Shown here piece after piece: positions 1-12,200 of a stretch of 64,000 nt of DNA. The position numbers were made by a program, and so were the translations under genes. The DNA is from Conchocele bisecta (taxonomy: Eukaryota; Mollusca; Bivalvia; Lucinida; Thyasiridae): contig CM055271.1 in assembly GCA_029237695.1 (NCBI GenBank), forward strand, positions 32,918,462-32,982,461, in the 5' to 3' direction. The first letter of the stretch is position 1. Each line of letters starts with the position of its first letter. The notes under the pieces were generated by a model. That model was not told the DNA's origin. It saw only the letters and a list, made by a program, of their open reading frames with translations, and did not search any database.

Positions 1-455
1 TTGTAACAACATCCTGCATCATTCTACAGAAAGCCCATGGTGCCCGCAAACCCCAAAGGTCAAGGTCGCTGACTTAGAAATTTCCGTGTTTGGAAAAGTT
101 AACGCTCAGTTTATGTTTTAATATGCCATATATGCATTTGTAACAACATCCCGCATCATTCTACAGAAAGAAACCCATGGTGTCCGCTAACCCCAAAGGT
201 CAAGGTCTCTGAATTTAGAAATTTCCATGTTTTGGAAAAGTCAACGCTCAGTTTATGCTTTAATATTCCATATATGCATTTGTAACAACATCCCGCATCA
301 TTCTACAGAAAGCCCATGGTGCCCGCTAACCCCAAAGGTCAAGGTCACTGACTTACAAATTAACGCTCAGTTTATGCTTAAATATTCCATACATGCATTT
401 ATAACAACATCCCGCATCATTCTACAGAAAGCCCATGTTGCTCACTAACCCCAAG
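1..455 (+). repeat. Tandem repeat, unit about 140 bp
   Basis: Units start near 1, 138, 280 and 399 with ttgtaacaacatcccgcatc. The third is about 20 bp shorter. The unit includes ccaaaggtcaaggtc, a motif shared by other arrays here. Confidence 0.9.
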
Positions 456-608
456 GTTATTACAAGCTCCATATATACTATCAAACTGCGCCAGGCGGGA
501 CATTTTGCTCCGCGGAGCTCTTGTTTAAAGAGACCAACCGCATAGTTACTGTGCCATCATCAACTGCAGTTCTTTGTTCTAATATTTGCGGCCGCGCCTC
601 CCTCTTCT

Positions 609-892
609 GTAGCCGATTTCACCAACATTGCAAAGTATACTTTTCTAGCAAAGTATACTTTGAGGGAGTAATCATTTATTTTTCCTGAAATGCATTATTT
701 CATATAAAACTAACAAATGCATATATTTGATGATTAAAAGTATGCAGAATTATTATAATGAATTTATAACATTATCACAGCCAATTATCAGTGTAATACA
801 AATGAATAAATTTATCCTAAAATTGAAAATTTCTCCCTCAAAGTATACTTTGCTAGAAAAGTATACTTTGCAATGTTGGTGAAATCGGCTAC
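609..892. mobile_element. MITE family A, copy 1
   Basis: Near-perfect terminal inverted repeats of about 60 bp start gtagccgatttcaccaacat and contain paired aagtatacttt blocks. The centre is AT-rich. Family A recurs throughout the window. Confidence 0.9.
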
Positions 893-1369
893 TGGTTTTT
901 CTGTTGTTGCGGATACTGAGAGCGACAATGCTTCTCTAAAAAAGAACCACATTTTTCAGTGAAATCCTTGTTGTAATGTCCTTGTTTTGGCTTAAGGGCA
1001 TGTGATGGTAATTTTCTGTTTTTTTGTGACTGTTGATATACAATTTCACTACCCAGTTTGTTTGTTTCCGACAATGTTTTCATCTGCTGGTTTGAATCAT
1101 CACCAACAGAAACTCGGATGCAGGTGTTTTTGTGCTGCACAGTTTGCGATACTGTTGTGAGACAGTATGATCTGAAGGACCAGAGACCGCCAACAGTCAC
1201 AAAGTTTTGTATAAAAAAAAGTTGCCCTCAGTCCCCGCAGTGTAAGAAGGGCTTTTGTTCCACCGTTGAACACAAATTCATCAACAGTTCCGAACACTCG
1301 TGTATTAAATCTGTGCACAATTATGATAAACCATGTTGACAGTAAATGGAAATGAAGAAACAAACAGCA
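893..1369 (-). other. Unique segment with possible exon or pseudogene
   Basis: This non-repeat block lies between two MITEs. A minus-strand frame ends at 889 (SYCLTTVSQTVQHKNTC then a K/Q/S-rich stretch) with an acceptor-like ccttcag before it at about 1170. Upstream the same frame has one stop. An overlapping plus frame is also open. I do not recognise a family, and a coding role is a guess. Confidence 0.2.
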
Positions 1370-1769
1370 CAGGGCTCCAGATCAGGAATTAGTAATTGAG
1401 TATTGTCACTCAATTATTTCTGAAGCAATTGGATATTTAAAAATTTTAATTGGGTAATATAAAATCACACTACTGTTTACACATCAACAGACAGCAATTA
1501 TTGGATAGTTTGCTTCGAAATGAAAACATGTCTTGGCATTTCATTAGAATTGTCTCGTTGGAGACAAGTCTAATGATATACCAAAATGTGTTTTCATGGA
1601 AAATAAGAAAATATGCTATATTTGTGGTCTGTTTATTGTTTTCTGCAGCATGATAAAGGTACCACAACATTTTTATTGCTTTTTGATACTCGCTACTTCT
1701 GATTTAAATTGGGTTTTTGGCAATTTTAATTTAGTATTTAAGCAAATATGCAGCTTATCTGGAGCCCTG
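1370..1769. mobile_element. MITE family C, copy 1
   Basis: The ends are cagggctccagataag / cttatctggagccctg. Inside is a hairpin with tttcattagaattgtctc and its complement. It lies in the SLC44 intron just before exon a. Confidence 0.9.
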
Positions 1770-1846
1770 ACATCAGATGACAACAAAATTAATTTAGCAT
1801 TGTAAGTGTTAAGTCATCTGATATTCTGTATATTCTCTACCATCAG

Positions 1847-1946
1847 GGTGTATTTGTGGGATACTGTTGGCAATCTTCCTCCTGGTTTTCCTGTTCATCG
1901 TGAGTAGAATCTGCATCGCCATTGAGTTGATCAAGGAGTCCAGCAG
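1847..1946 (+). CDS. SLC44A2: SLC44 exon a
   Basis: This 100-bp exon follows the acceptor catcag and ends at donor gtacag. It enters in phase 2 and encodes a hydrophobic helix (CGILLAIFLLVFLFIVSR) followed by ICIAIELIKESS, the well-conserved segment of CTL proteins. Its last two bases, AG, complete an Arg codon with exon b. The enclosing intron sequence on both sides is repeat-rich. Confidence 0.88.
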
Positions 1947-1959
1947 GTACAGTAAATAA

Positions 1960-2860
1960 TAATAATAGACTTTATTTTAAGAGGGTTACATATTTTGTTT
2001 CAAACTAATCTTTCATGAGGCCCTCCTATATCAGGCCTGTACTCAGAGGTGGTTCGACGGGTGCGTACGCATCCCCCTTAACCCGCAGGCCTGCATAGTG
2101 GTAATGACAAACAGTGTAGATCCAGATGAGCCGGCTCGTAACGAGCCGTCTCATCAGGATCTGCACTTTTTGCAATTAATTTTCATAATTTTGAGACAAT
2201 TAAAAACACCCCATGTTCATGAATGGACTGGTCTGAAAATCAGTTTGTGATGATTTAAATTGGTTGCAAAATTAACAAATCAAAATCCATTCCAGTTACT
2301 TAGGGGTGAAAGGGTTAATCTGCGGAGGTCTGTCCGTGGGTGTGCAAAAACAATGTTTAGCCCTTCGCGCCGTCGATAACGCACCCCCCTAAAATAATTC
2401 CTGCGTACGGGCCTGGTATATACATGTACATATATACAGTATAATGAGCTGGACATGGACGAACCTTACATTCATACCCTCTTTGACAACAACCTGGCTA
2501 CATTGAGAAAAATGACAAAATTCGAAACAACAGCAGACGACAATTTTCGTTTCCCGCATTCTCAGGGTTAAAGGCCTCAGAGTCTCAGATGTGGAATATT
2601 TGTACATCATAATGACAATCTCGTCTGCTGATTATTTTTTAGTTCCCAGTTTATCATCAAACACATAGTTTGTCAGCACTTTAGAATCATTTCCATTGGA
2701 AATGATTCTAAAATGCTGACAAACCATGTTTTTATTGAGAAAAATGACAAAATTAGAAACAACAGCAGACGACAATTTTCGTTTCCCGCATTCTGAGGGT
2801 TAAAGGCCCCGAGTCTCAGATGTGGAATATTTGTACATCATAATGACAATCCATTGTATT
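1960..2860. repeat. Nested family E and family F fragments
   Basis: About 2021-2420 is a family-E copy with the palindrome gatgagccggctcgtaacga and gaaagggttaa. 2440-2640 and 2680-2855 are two diverged family-F pieces around ttagaatcatttccattgga. No coding sequence is seen between SLC44 exons a and b. Confidence 0.65.
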
Positions 2861-2864
2861 TCAG

Positions 2865-2957
2865 GGCGATTGGCAACATGATGTTCACGTTGATCTGGCC
2901 GATCATTCCGTTCCTGCTTCAGATCATGTTCATTGGCTACTACTTAGTCAGTGCTAC
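2865..2957 (+). CDS. SLC44A2: SLC44 exon b
   Basis: This 93-bp exon has acceptor tttcag and donor gtatcc. It completes the Arg codon and continues AIGNMMFTLIWPIIPFLLQI then MFIGYYLVSAT, a transmembrane segment in the expected CTL position. A 16-bp tandem array begins within about ten bases of its donor. Confidence 0.88.
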
Positions 2958-2965
2958 GTATCCTT

Positions 2966-3580
2966 TGTTTATTATTGTGTAACATCATTATTGTGTAACA
3001 TCATTATTGTGTAACAATCATCATTATTGTGTAACAATCATCATTATCGTGTAACATCATGATCGTGTTACCTCATTATTGGTTAACATCACATTTATGT
3101 AACATCAATCATTATCGTGTAACCTCATTATCGTGTAACCTCATTATCATGTAACCTCGTTATTGTGTAACATAATTTCCGCGTAACATTATGATTGTGC
3201 CACCTAATTATCGTGTAACCTCATTATTGTGTCACATCATTATCATGATACATCATTATTGTGTATCCTCATTAGCATGTAACCTCATTATCGTGTCACA
3301 TCATTATCATGATACATCATTATTGTGTATCCTCGATCATTATCATGTAACCTCATGATCATGTCACATCATTATCATGATACATCATTATTGTGTATCT
3401 TCATTCATTATCGTGTCACATCATTATCTTGATACATCATTATTGTGTAACCTCATTATCATGTAACACAATTTACGGGTAGCCTCATTATCACGTATTA
3501 AACCTCATTATCGTGTAACATCATTATCATGTTTTAAACCTTATTATTTGGTAACCTCATTATCATGTAACATCACAGGA
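2966..3580 (+). repeat. 16-bp minisatellite after SLC44 exon b
   Basis: About 36 variants of cmtcattatyrtgtaa. Some units read gtatcctcattatc, resembling the exon b donor gtatccttt, which lies directly to the left. Confidence 0.92.
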
Positions 3581-3705
3581 TGGGAGGATGCTTCTCATTA
3601 TCATCAAATGCTTCATGTGATTGGTCCAGCATAGGTAGGGGGTGACCCCATGGTGCACTGCTGTGAGCGGTGTCAAACAAGAGCAGTCATGTAACAAAAG
3701 AGGGT

Positions 3706-4107
3706 CAGGGCTCCAGATAAAGAATTAGTAATTGAGTATTGTCACTCCATCATTTCTGAAGCAATTGGGTATTTCAAAATGGTAATTGGGTAAAATAAAA
3801 TCATACTATTGTTTACCCATCAGCAGATAGTAATTATTGAATAGTTTGCTTCTAAATGAAAACATGTCTTGGCATTTCATTAAAATTCTCCTTGGAGACA
3901 ATTCTAATGAAATACCAATACATGTGTGTGTTTTCATGGCAAAATAAGAACAATATGCTATGTTTGTGGTCTGTTTACTGTTTTCTGCAGCATGATAAAG
4001 GTACCACAAATCTTTCATTGCTTTTTGATACTCACTACTGATTCAATTGGGTTTTTGGCAATTTTACTTAGGTATTTCAGTGAATACACACCTTATCTGG
4101 AGCCCTG
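3706..4107. mobile_element. MITE family C, copy 2
   Basis: It has the same ends (cagggctccagata / tatctggagccctg) and inner hairpin as the copy at 1370, and about the same length. Confidence 0.9.
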
Positions 4108-4129
4108 GATGGTGATTTGATTTGATTTA

Positions 4130-4600
4130 CGAGGATGGATGCAGCCACAGGCATTTGGTGTTTTTCGGCTTTCATCAGTATAACTCGAAATATGAACAAG
4201 GCTTTTAACTTTGGTCGGACACGACCTTGTATCATAACAAATTGTATTAATGATAATGTGAATATTTTGGCAGAAAGTGCAAATGTTCATTTGAGAATTG
4301 TTGTTGGGTATCTTGCTAATATAGCATAGTTAGAACATAATTTTGCAAAGAATATCGAATTATGGCTGCTTATCCTAGGTCGGACACAACCTCGTATCAT
4401 AACAAATTAAATAATGTATTTAAGGCTCTAACGTCAATATTGTAGAGGCAGGTTCATATGATCATTTGAGAATGATCAATATCCTGCAGAAATACATAGA
4501 ATGCGAAAGAAAATTACAATTTTAAACATGTTATTTTGTTATGATACAAGGTCGTGTCCAACCAAAGTTAGAAGCCTTGTTCATACATGTATATTGTAGG
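4130..4600. repeat. Family T inverted repeat element
   Basis: The left arm contains tttggtcggacacgacctt and the right arm aaggtcgtgtccaaccaaag. Flanks read ggcatttggtgtttttcggc. Related pieces occur at 6780-6835 and 59680-60000. Confidence 0.75.
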
Positions 4601-4669
4601 GTTAACTGTATTGTAATTTTCAAATTTGCAGCGTATATCAGAAAATGATAGGTCGGAAAATGTTTTCCG

Positions 4670-6605
4670 ACCTATCATTTTTTGTCGCACCTGCTTTAGC
4701 AGAAGCGCGACTATAGTCGTCGTATTTTCCGTCGTCGTCGTCGTCGTCGTCGTCCGCGTCGTCGTCCGCGTCGTCCGCTTTTTTTGTAAGGCAAATGCGT
4801 TAAAGTTATTGTTTTTTCACAATATCTCTTTAACCCCCTTTGCAGACATTGATAATATTTCACATCAATGTTTGTCTAGGGATGATGCTTCATTACGCAC
4901 ACCCCCACATCCAAATTATCAAGGTCAAGGTCATTTATTTACTTGTAATGTTCACCGGTTTTGTAACAGAAATACGTTAAAGTTATTGTTTTTTCACAAT
5001 ATCTCTTTAACCCCTTGCCAGGACTTTGATAATATTTCACATCAATGTTTGTCTACGGATGATGCTTCATTACGCACACCCCCACATCCAAATTCTCAAG
5101 GTCAAGGTCATTTATTTACTTTTAATGTTCACCGGTTTTGTACAGAATACTATTAAAGTTATTGTTTTTTTCACAAAATATCTCTCCTTTAACCTTGCCA
5201 GACTTTGATAATTAGTTCACATCAATGTTTGTCCTAGGAATGATGGCTTCATTACGTACACCCCCAAATCCAAATTTTTGAAGGTCAAGCATCATTTATT
5301 TTACTTGTAATGTTCACCGGATTGTAACAGAATGCGTTAAAGTTATTTTTTTTTTCACAATATCTCTTTAACCCCTTGCCAGACTTTGATAATAGTTCAC
5401 ATCAATGTTTGTCTAGGAATGATGCTTCATTACGTACACCCCCAAATCCAATTTTTGTAAGGGTCAAGGTCATTTATTTACTTGTAATGTTCACCGGATT
5501 GTAACAGAAATGCGTTAAAGTTATTGTGTTTTCACAATATCTCTTTAACCCCTTGCCAGACTTTTATAATATTTCACATCAATGTTTGTCTAGGAATGAT
5601 GCTTCATTACGCACACCCCCACATCCAAATTTTGAAGGTCATTGTCATTTATTTCCTTGTAATGTTCACCGGTTTTGTAACAGAAATGCGTTAAAGTTAT
5701 TGTTTTTTTTCACAATATCTCTTTAAAACTTTAACCCCCTTGCCAGACTTTGATAATATTTCACATCAATGTTTGTCTACAAATGATGCTTCATTACGCA
5801 CAACCCCACATCCAAATTATCAAGGTCAAGGTCATTTGTTTACTTGTAATGTTCACCGGTTTTGTAACAGAAATACGTTAAAGTTATTGTTTTTTCACAA
5901 TATCTCTCTTTAACCCCTTGCCAGACACTGATCAATGTTTGTCTAGGGATGATGCTTCATTACGCACACCCCCACATCCAAAGTCTGAAGGTCAAGGTCA
6001 TTTATTTCCTTGTAATGTTCACCGGTTTTGTAACAGAAATGCGTTAAAGTTTATTGTTTTTTCACAATATCTCTTTAACCCATTGCCACACTTTGATAAT
6101 AATTTCACATCAAATGTTTGTCTAGGAATGATGCATTCATTACGCACAGCCCACATCCAAATTTTGAAGGTCAAGGTCATTTTTTTACTTGTAATGTTCA
6201 CCGGTTTTGTAACAGAAATACATTAAAGTTATTGTTTTTTCACAATATCTCTTTAACCCCTTGCCAGACACTGATAATATTTCATATCAATGTTTGTCTA
6301 GGGATGATGCTTCATTACGCACACCCCCACATCCAAAGTCTGAAGGTTAAGGTCATTTATTTGCTTGTAATGTTCACCACATTTGTAACAGAAATGCGTT
6401 AAAGTTATTGTTTTTTCACAATATCTCTAACCCCTTTCCAGACATTGATAATATTTCACATCAATGTTTGTCTACGGATGATGCTTCATTATGCACACGT
6501 CCACATCCAAATTCTGAAGGTCAAGGTAATTTATTTACTTGTAATGTTCACGGTCAAATGCCTCGGCAGGCGCGACACCGCTTCCGTGGCGGAATTCTTG
6601 TCTGA
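4670..6605 (+). repeat. 176-bp tandem array 1 in a carrier element
   Basis: About ten degenerate 176-bp units (gcgttaaagttattgttttt ... caaggtcaaggtcatttatt). The left flank has a (cgt)n run and the right flank is aggcgcgacaccgcttccgt. Units differ by small indels. Frames inside are by-products of the period. Confidence 0.95.
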
Positions 6606-6862
6606 TATACTCCGCAAATTTCAAAATTACAATGCGGTTAACCTATTTCTAATGCACTCCTTTACTACTGGCGTAGGAATACATATTGAAATTATTTCGA
6701 CTGTCGATCAGCAATGATATACCTGTAATGTATGACCATCAGCCAATCAGATTGCGTGATATTTATAGAGTGCATTAGAAATAGAGTTATACCGATGAAA
6801 GCCGAAACATGCCGAATGCCTATGGATGCAGCCACATATACATCTTCACTAGGTGAAAACAT

Positions 6863-7259
6863 CAAGGTGCATGATCACGTGGTTACAACAACAACAACAT
6901 CGCCCACTCCAAAGTAAGTATTATTTGATATTTTCTTTAATATGTAACGGATGTTGATGAAATATGGCGCAGCAAACGCGTCTTCATGAGCTGCATTTGG
7001 TGGTCTAGGGAGTTCGGCACAGACTTATGTCGTTTTTGCAAAGAATCGATTTCCGTGTCCAAGACACGGAAATCGATTCTTCGCAAAAACGACAGAAGTT
7101 TGGGCGAAAATACAGAGACCACCAAATGCAACTTAACAAGATGCTTTTGATGCGCCATATTTCATCAAAATGTGTTACGTAATAAGGACAATATAAAATA
7201 ATACGTACTTTGAATCGGTACTTGTTGTTGTTGTTAGTACCACGTGATCATACACCTTG
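6863..7259. mobile_element. MITE family I, copy 1
   Basis: The ends are caaggtgcatgatcacgtgg followed by (caa)n, with their inverted complement. The middle holds a perfect hairpin of aatcgatttccgtgtc. It ends 55 bp before SLC44 exon c. Confidence 0.88.
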
Positions 7260-7314
7260 AACATAGTATCCAAATCATTGCTCACACTGTATGTGACCTT
7301 GACCCCACACCAAG

Positions 7315-7414
7315 ATTTGTAGCATCCATGGGTGCCGCAGAGTCGTACAACAACGGAACTAACACAACGGACGGCAGTGGCGCCTATTACCTCGAACGGC
7401 TCCCATGTGATGCC
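7315..7414 (+). CDS. SLC44A2: SLC44 exon c (extracellular loop)
   Basis: This 100-bp exon has acceptor accaag and donor gtaagc, and ends in phase 0. It encodes FVASMGAAESYNNGTNTTDG then SGAYYLERLPCDA. This corresponds to the variable extracellular loop after the second helix. It carries an NGT sequon and an overlapping NTT sequon, plus a Cys typical of this loop. The loop is poorly conserved, so the exon rests on exact phase agreement with both neighbours and on the position of SMGAAE relative to the CTL pattern. Confidence 0.75.
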
Positions 7415-7488
7415 GTAAGCACGAATATTTCGCATTTTTAAAACCGGTGTGCTAAAACAAAAAATTAGAATTATTGTATACACAAATC

Positions 7489-7626
7489 AGGGATTCCGCT
7501 GGGGAAAATATAAAAAATCGCCACTTCCAAAATTTATTATTATTTTTTTTTTTTTGTAATTTTTTATCGCGAATTGTTTATTTTTATCGCCAATTGTGAC
7601 AGTGGTGATCACCAGCGGAATCCCTG
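7489..7626. mobile_element. MITE family O, copy 1
   Basis: This short palindromic element has ends cagggattccgctggggaaa / accagcggaatccctga. The core is (t)n with tttttatcgc. Other copies are at 49143-49308, 51803-51908 and 54804-54990. Confidence 0.85.
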
Positions 7627-7755
7627 ACAAATAGTATGTGTCAGCAGTTTCAGTTACTATTGTCCCATTAAATGGACCAACTTGTGATCGAAGTCGATCC
7701 AGTTGATATCTACATTTGAACACATGCATCACTCTAACTTTTTGTTGTTTACCCT

Positions 7756-7979
7756 TAGACCGCTACACACAACAATTGTCGTCTATATTTGCTTTTATAT
7801 CTTGCCTTATTTCTCAGTAAAAACATGTTTTGACAGCACTTCAGAATGCAATGGAAATGATTCTGAAGTGCGTCAAAGCATGTTGTAAATTATTCTAAAG
7901 TCCTCTCGAAGCATGTTTTTGATGATAAAAATGGAAAATAGAAAGACAACAAAAAAATAAGATAGCGGTGTAAGGGTTA
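7756..7979. mobile_element. MITE family F, copy 1
   Basis: It starts ttagaccgctacacacaaca and ends gcggtgtaagggttaa. The inner hairpin includes cttcagaatg. Full copies are at 20592-20824 and 58139-58393, and a partial one is at 48660-48800. Confidence 0.8.
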
Positions 7980-8004
7980 AATGGACCTACTTGTGAAGTC
8001 CAGA

Positions 8005-8225
8005 GGCCCGTTTCACTAAACTTTGTACGACTAAAATGTTCTTTAGTGCAAATTTAGGATCGTCTGGAAATTTCAATTGATGGATTTACATTTATCAAGC
8101 ATATTCTGCACCTGCAGCCTATGCTCATTAAATGTAAAACCAATAATTGTTTACAAGAAAACATTACAGATCGTATTTTTGCACTTACAAACATTTTAGT
8201 CGTACAAAGTTTAGAGAAGCGGCCC
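8005..8225. mobile_element. Palindromic MITE family G, copy 1
   Basis: It reads ggcccgtttcactaaacttt gtacgacta... and is close to a palindrome of itself. The centre includes gcctatgctca(a)taaatg. Copies are at 17009, 20100, 22051, 31033, 33262, 45622 and 52505. Confidence 0.88.
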
Positions 8226-8289
8226 TCAGTTGATTATCTATGTTTGAAGACGTCACTCTAACATTTTGTTGTTAGCTAGGATTTGCAGT

Positions 8290-8600
8290 CACCAGTCTGC
8301 AGTCATTATTATCCCCTCGCCGGTTAAAGGAGATATAGCGTTAGTCCATGTATGTATGTACGTACATACGTACATGCGTACGTACATTAAATACCTTTCA
8401 TTTTTCAATAACTCATTAACCTCTTCGCCAATTTTGATAATATTTGGCCACAATGTGGGTCTAGGATGGTGCTTTGTTTTGCATATGACTCGCGTCCGAC
8501 TGCCCAAGGTCAAGGTCACTGAGGACTTGTGTTCACCTTGTTTGTAAGGCAAAAATGTTAGTTTTTTTATTATCAAGCCTGCCAGTGAGGGGATTAGCTT
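8290..8600 (+). repeat. Family U element with cgta repeats
   Basis: It begins atcccctcgccggttaaagg, has a gtacgtacat run and ends gccagtgaggggat. A second copy, near 63345-63930, is split by a SINE-like insertion. Confidence 0.65.
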
Positions 8601-11282
8601 AGTGATGACGATGCCCTTATTTTTGTCGCGCCCCGTCGTCCGTTTTTTTTGTAAGGCAAATGCGTTAAAGTTATTGTTTTTTCACAATATCTCTTTAACC
8701 CCTTGCCAGACTTTGATAATATTTCACATCAATGTTTGTCTAGGGATGATGCTTCATTACGCACACCCCCACATCCAAATTCTCAAGTTCAAGGTCATTT
8801 ATTTACTTGTAATGTTCACCGGTTTTGTAACAGAAATGCGTTAAAGTTATTGTTTTTTCACAATATCTCTTTAACCCCTTGCCAGACACTGATAATATTT
8901 CGCATCAATGTTTGTCTACAGATGATGCTTCATTACGCACACCCCCACATCCAAATTCTCAAGGTCAAGGTCATTTATTTACTTGTAATGTTCACCGGTT
9001 TTGTAACAGAAATGCATTAAAGTTATTGGTTTTTCAAAATATCTCTTTTAACCCCTTGCGAGACATTGATAATATTTCATATCAATGTTTGTCTAGGGAT
9101 GATGCTTCATTACGCACACCCCCACATCCAAATTTTGAAGGTCAAGGTCATTTATTTACTTGTAATGTTCACCGGTTTTGTAACAGAAATACATTAAAGT
9201 TATTGTTTTTTCACAATATCTCTTTAACCCCTTGCCAGACTTTGATAATAGTTCACATCAATGTTTGTCTAGGAATGATGCTTCATTACGTACACCCCCA
9301 AATCCAAATTTTGAAGGTCAAGGTCATTTATTTACTTGTAATGTTCACCGGATTTGTAACAGAAATGCGTTAAAGTTATTGTTTTTTCACAATATCTCTT
9401 TAACCCCTTGCCAGACTTTGATAATAGTTCACATCAATGTTTGTCTAGGAATGATGCTTCATTACGTACACCCCCAAATCCAAATTTTGAAGGTCAAGGT
9501 CATTTATTTACTTGTAATGTTCACCGGATTTGTAACAGAAATGCGTTAAAGTTATTGTTTTTTCACAATATCTCTTTAACCCCTTGCCAGACTTTTATAA
9601 TATTTCACATCAATGTTTGTCTAGGAAGATGCTTCATTACGCACACCCCCACATCCAAATTTTGAAGGTCATTGTCATTTATTTCCTTGTAATGTTCACC
9701 GGTTTTGTAACAGAAATGCGTTAAAGTTATTGTTTTTTCACAATATCTCTTTAACCCCTTGCCAGACTTTGATAATATTTCACATCAATGTGTCTAGGAT
9801 GATGCTTCATTACGCACACCCCCACATCCAAATTCTCAAGTTCAAGGTCATTTATTTACTTGTAATGTTCACCGGTTTTGTAACAGAAATGCGTTAAAGT
9901 TATTGTTTTTTCACAATATCTCTTTAACCCCTTGCCAGACACTGATAATATTTCGCATCAATGTTTGTCTACAGATGATGCTTCATTACGCACACCCCCA
10001 CATCCAAATTATCAAGGTCAAGGTCATTTATTTACTTATAATATTCACCGGTTTTGTAACAGAAATGTGTTAAAGTTATTCTTTTTTCACAATATCTCTT
10101 TAACCCCTTGCCAGACATTGATAATATTTCACATCAATGTTTGTCTAGGGATGATGCTTCATTACTCACACCCCCACATCCAAAGTCTGAAGGTCAAGGT
10201 CATTTATTTACTTGTAATGTTCACCGGTTTTGTAACAGAAATGCGTTAAAGTTATTGTTTTTTCACAATATCTCTTTAACCCCTTGCCAGACTTTGATAA
10301 TAGTTCACATCAATGTTTGTCTAGGAATGATGCTTCATTACGTACACCCCCAAATCCAAATTTTGAAGGTCAAGGTCATTTATTTACTTGTAATGTTCAC
10401 CGGATTTGTAACAGAAATGCGTTAAAGTTATTGTTTTTTCACAATATCTCTTTAACCCCTTGCCAGACTTTGATAATAGTTCACATCAATGTTTGTCTAG
10501 GAATGATGCTTCATTACGTACACCCCCACATCCAAATTTTGAAGGTCATTGTCATTTATTTCCTTGTAATGTTCACCGGTTTTGTAACAGAAATGCGTTA
10601 AAGTTATTATTTTTTCACAATATCTCTTTAACCCCTTGCCAGACATTGCTAATATTTCACATCAATGTTTATCTAGGGATGATGCTTCATTACGCACACC
10701 CCCACATCCAAATTATCAAGGTCCAGGTCATTTATTTACTTGTAATGTTCACCGGTTTTGTAACAGAAATACATTAAAGTTATTGTTTTTTCACAATATC
10801 TCTTTAACCCCTTGCCAGACTTTGATAATATTTCACATCAATGTTTGTCTAGGGATGATGCTTCATTACGCACACCCCCACATCCAAATTATCAAGGTCA
10901 AGGTCATTTATTTACTTATAATATTCACCGGTTTTGTAACAGAAATGTGTTAAAGTTATTGTTTTTTCACAATATCTCTTTAACCCCTTGCCAGACATTG
11001 CTAATATTTCACATCAATGTTTGTCTAGGGATGATGCTTCATTACGCACACCCCCACATCCAAATTTTGAAGGTCAAGGTCATTTATTTACTTGTAATGT
11101 TCACCGGATTTGTAACAGAAATGCGTTAAAGTTATTGTTTTTTCACAATATCTCTTTAACCCCTTTCCAGACATTGATAATATTTCACATCAATGTTTGT
11201 CAAGGTAATTTATTTACTTGTAATGTTCACGGTCAAATGCCTCGGTAGGCGCGACACCGCTTCCGTGGCGGAATTCTTGTTT
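8600..11282 (+). repeat. 176-bp tandem array 2 in the same carrier
   Basis: About fifteen units, much more uniform than array 1, with the same left flank (ttttttttgtaaggcaaatg) and right flank (ggcgcgacaccgcttccgtg). A 105-codon frame recurs every 176 bp because the period is not a multiple of three. Confidence 0.96.
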
Positions 11283-11329
11283 GTAATAATTGTTAAATGT
11301 TTAAACCTACAGACCATAAAAGCCAACAT

Positions 11330-11690
11330 TTGCAAACACTAGCTGTATATCCAGATGAGACAGCTCGTAACGAGTCATCTCATCAGGATCTACAGTATTT
11401 GCCATTATATTCAAGATTGTGAAAACCTTTGACCATTTGATTAACTCTTTCACCCCTAAGTAACTGCGATGGATTTTGATATGTTAATTTTGCATCAATC
11501 CAATCATCACAAAATGATCTTGAGACTAGTCAATTTATGAAAAACGGCTGTTTTTGTTCTCAAAAATATAAAAATTACTTTTAGTGCAGATCCTGCTGAG
11601 ACGGCTCATCACGAGCCGGCTCATCTGGATCTTCACTGTTTGCCAATACATGTACCACTATACAAGCCTGTAGTGTTGAAAGGGTTAATG
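11330..11690. mobile_element. Family E element
   Basis: The two palindromes gatgagacagctcgtaacga and gagacggctcatcacgagcc lie at its ends. Between them are ctttcacccctaagtaact and catcacaaaatgat. It ends gttgaaagggttaa. Confidence 0.8.
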
Positions 11691-12200
11691 TAATTTATTT
11701 TATGACTAACGGTGAATTATCGAGATTTATTAGTGACATATCACTTGATATTACACTGTTTGAAACTATGAAAAATACTAGTTTGAACTGTGAAAATATC
11801 ATTTTAAGACAAACTACTTTTAAAAAAATTGGTGAAAATTTATGGCACAGCTACCACGGCATGTGATAGCGACAAGAGGCAATTTCAGAGTCGGGCTCGT
11901 ATTTAAAATATTTACCTGTTATTATGCTTTGTCAAGTCCAGTATTGATAAGTCTATTTTCATAGTAAATGTTCTGTTCTTGATCTGCAACATGACGTACC
12001 AGGAGAATTAACCAATCTCACAACAAATGTTAACAATTGTAGGAAAACATTCGCCGGAAAATCACAACCTGTTGAAGTTCATCCCTCTTGACATTGGGAA
12101 TTCTGGTCAGCTCCTTAAATTGCCTTATAAATGATCAAAGTTGGTGCAGTACAGTGATATTGAGTAAACCTGTTGATAAATCGTAGTACTCTTGTTAGTC
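11690..12200. other. No feature recognised
   Basis: This is AT-rich SLC44 intron sequence. I see no long frame, splice-flanked exon or repeated family here. Confidence 0.6.

Noticed and set aside
4626..5156. 176-codon frame with a Val/Arg run
   Set aside because: It crosses a (cgt)n microsatellite and the first array units. It is a repeat by-product.
8602..11248. Chain of overlapping 80-105 codon plus-strand frames
   Set aside because: They recur every 176 bp, are shifted copies of one another and are created by the tandem array. The translated sequence has no start context or conserved domain.
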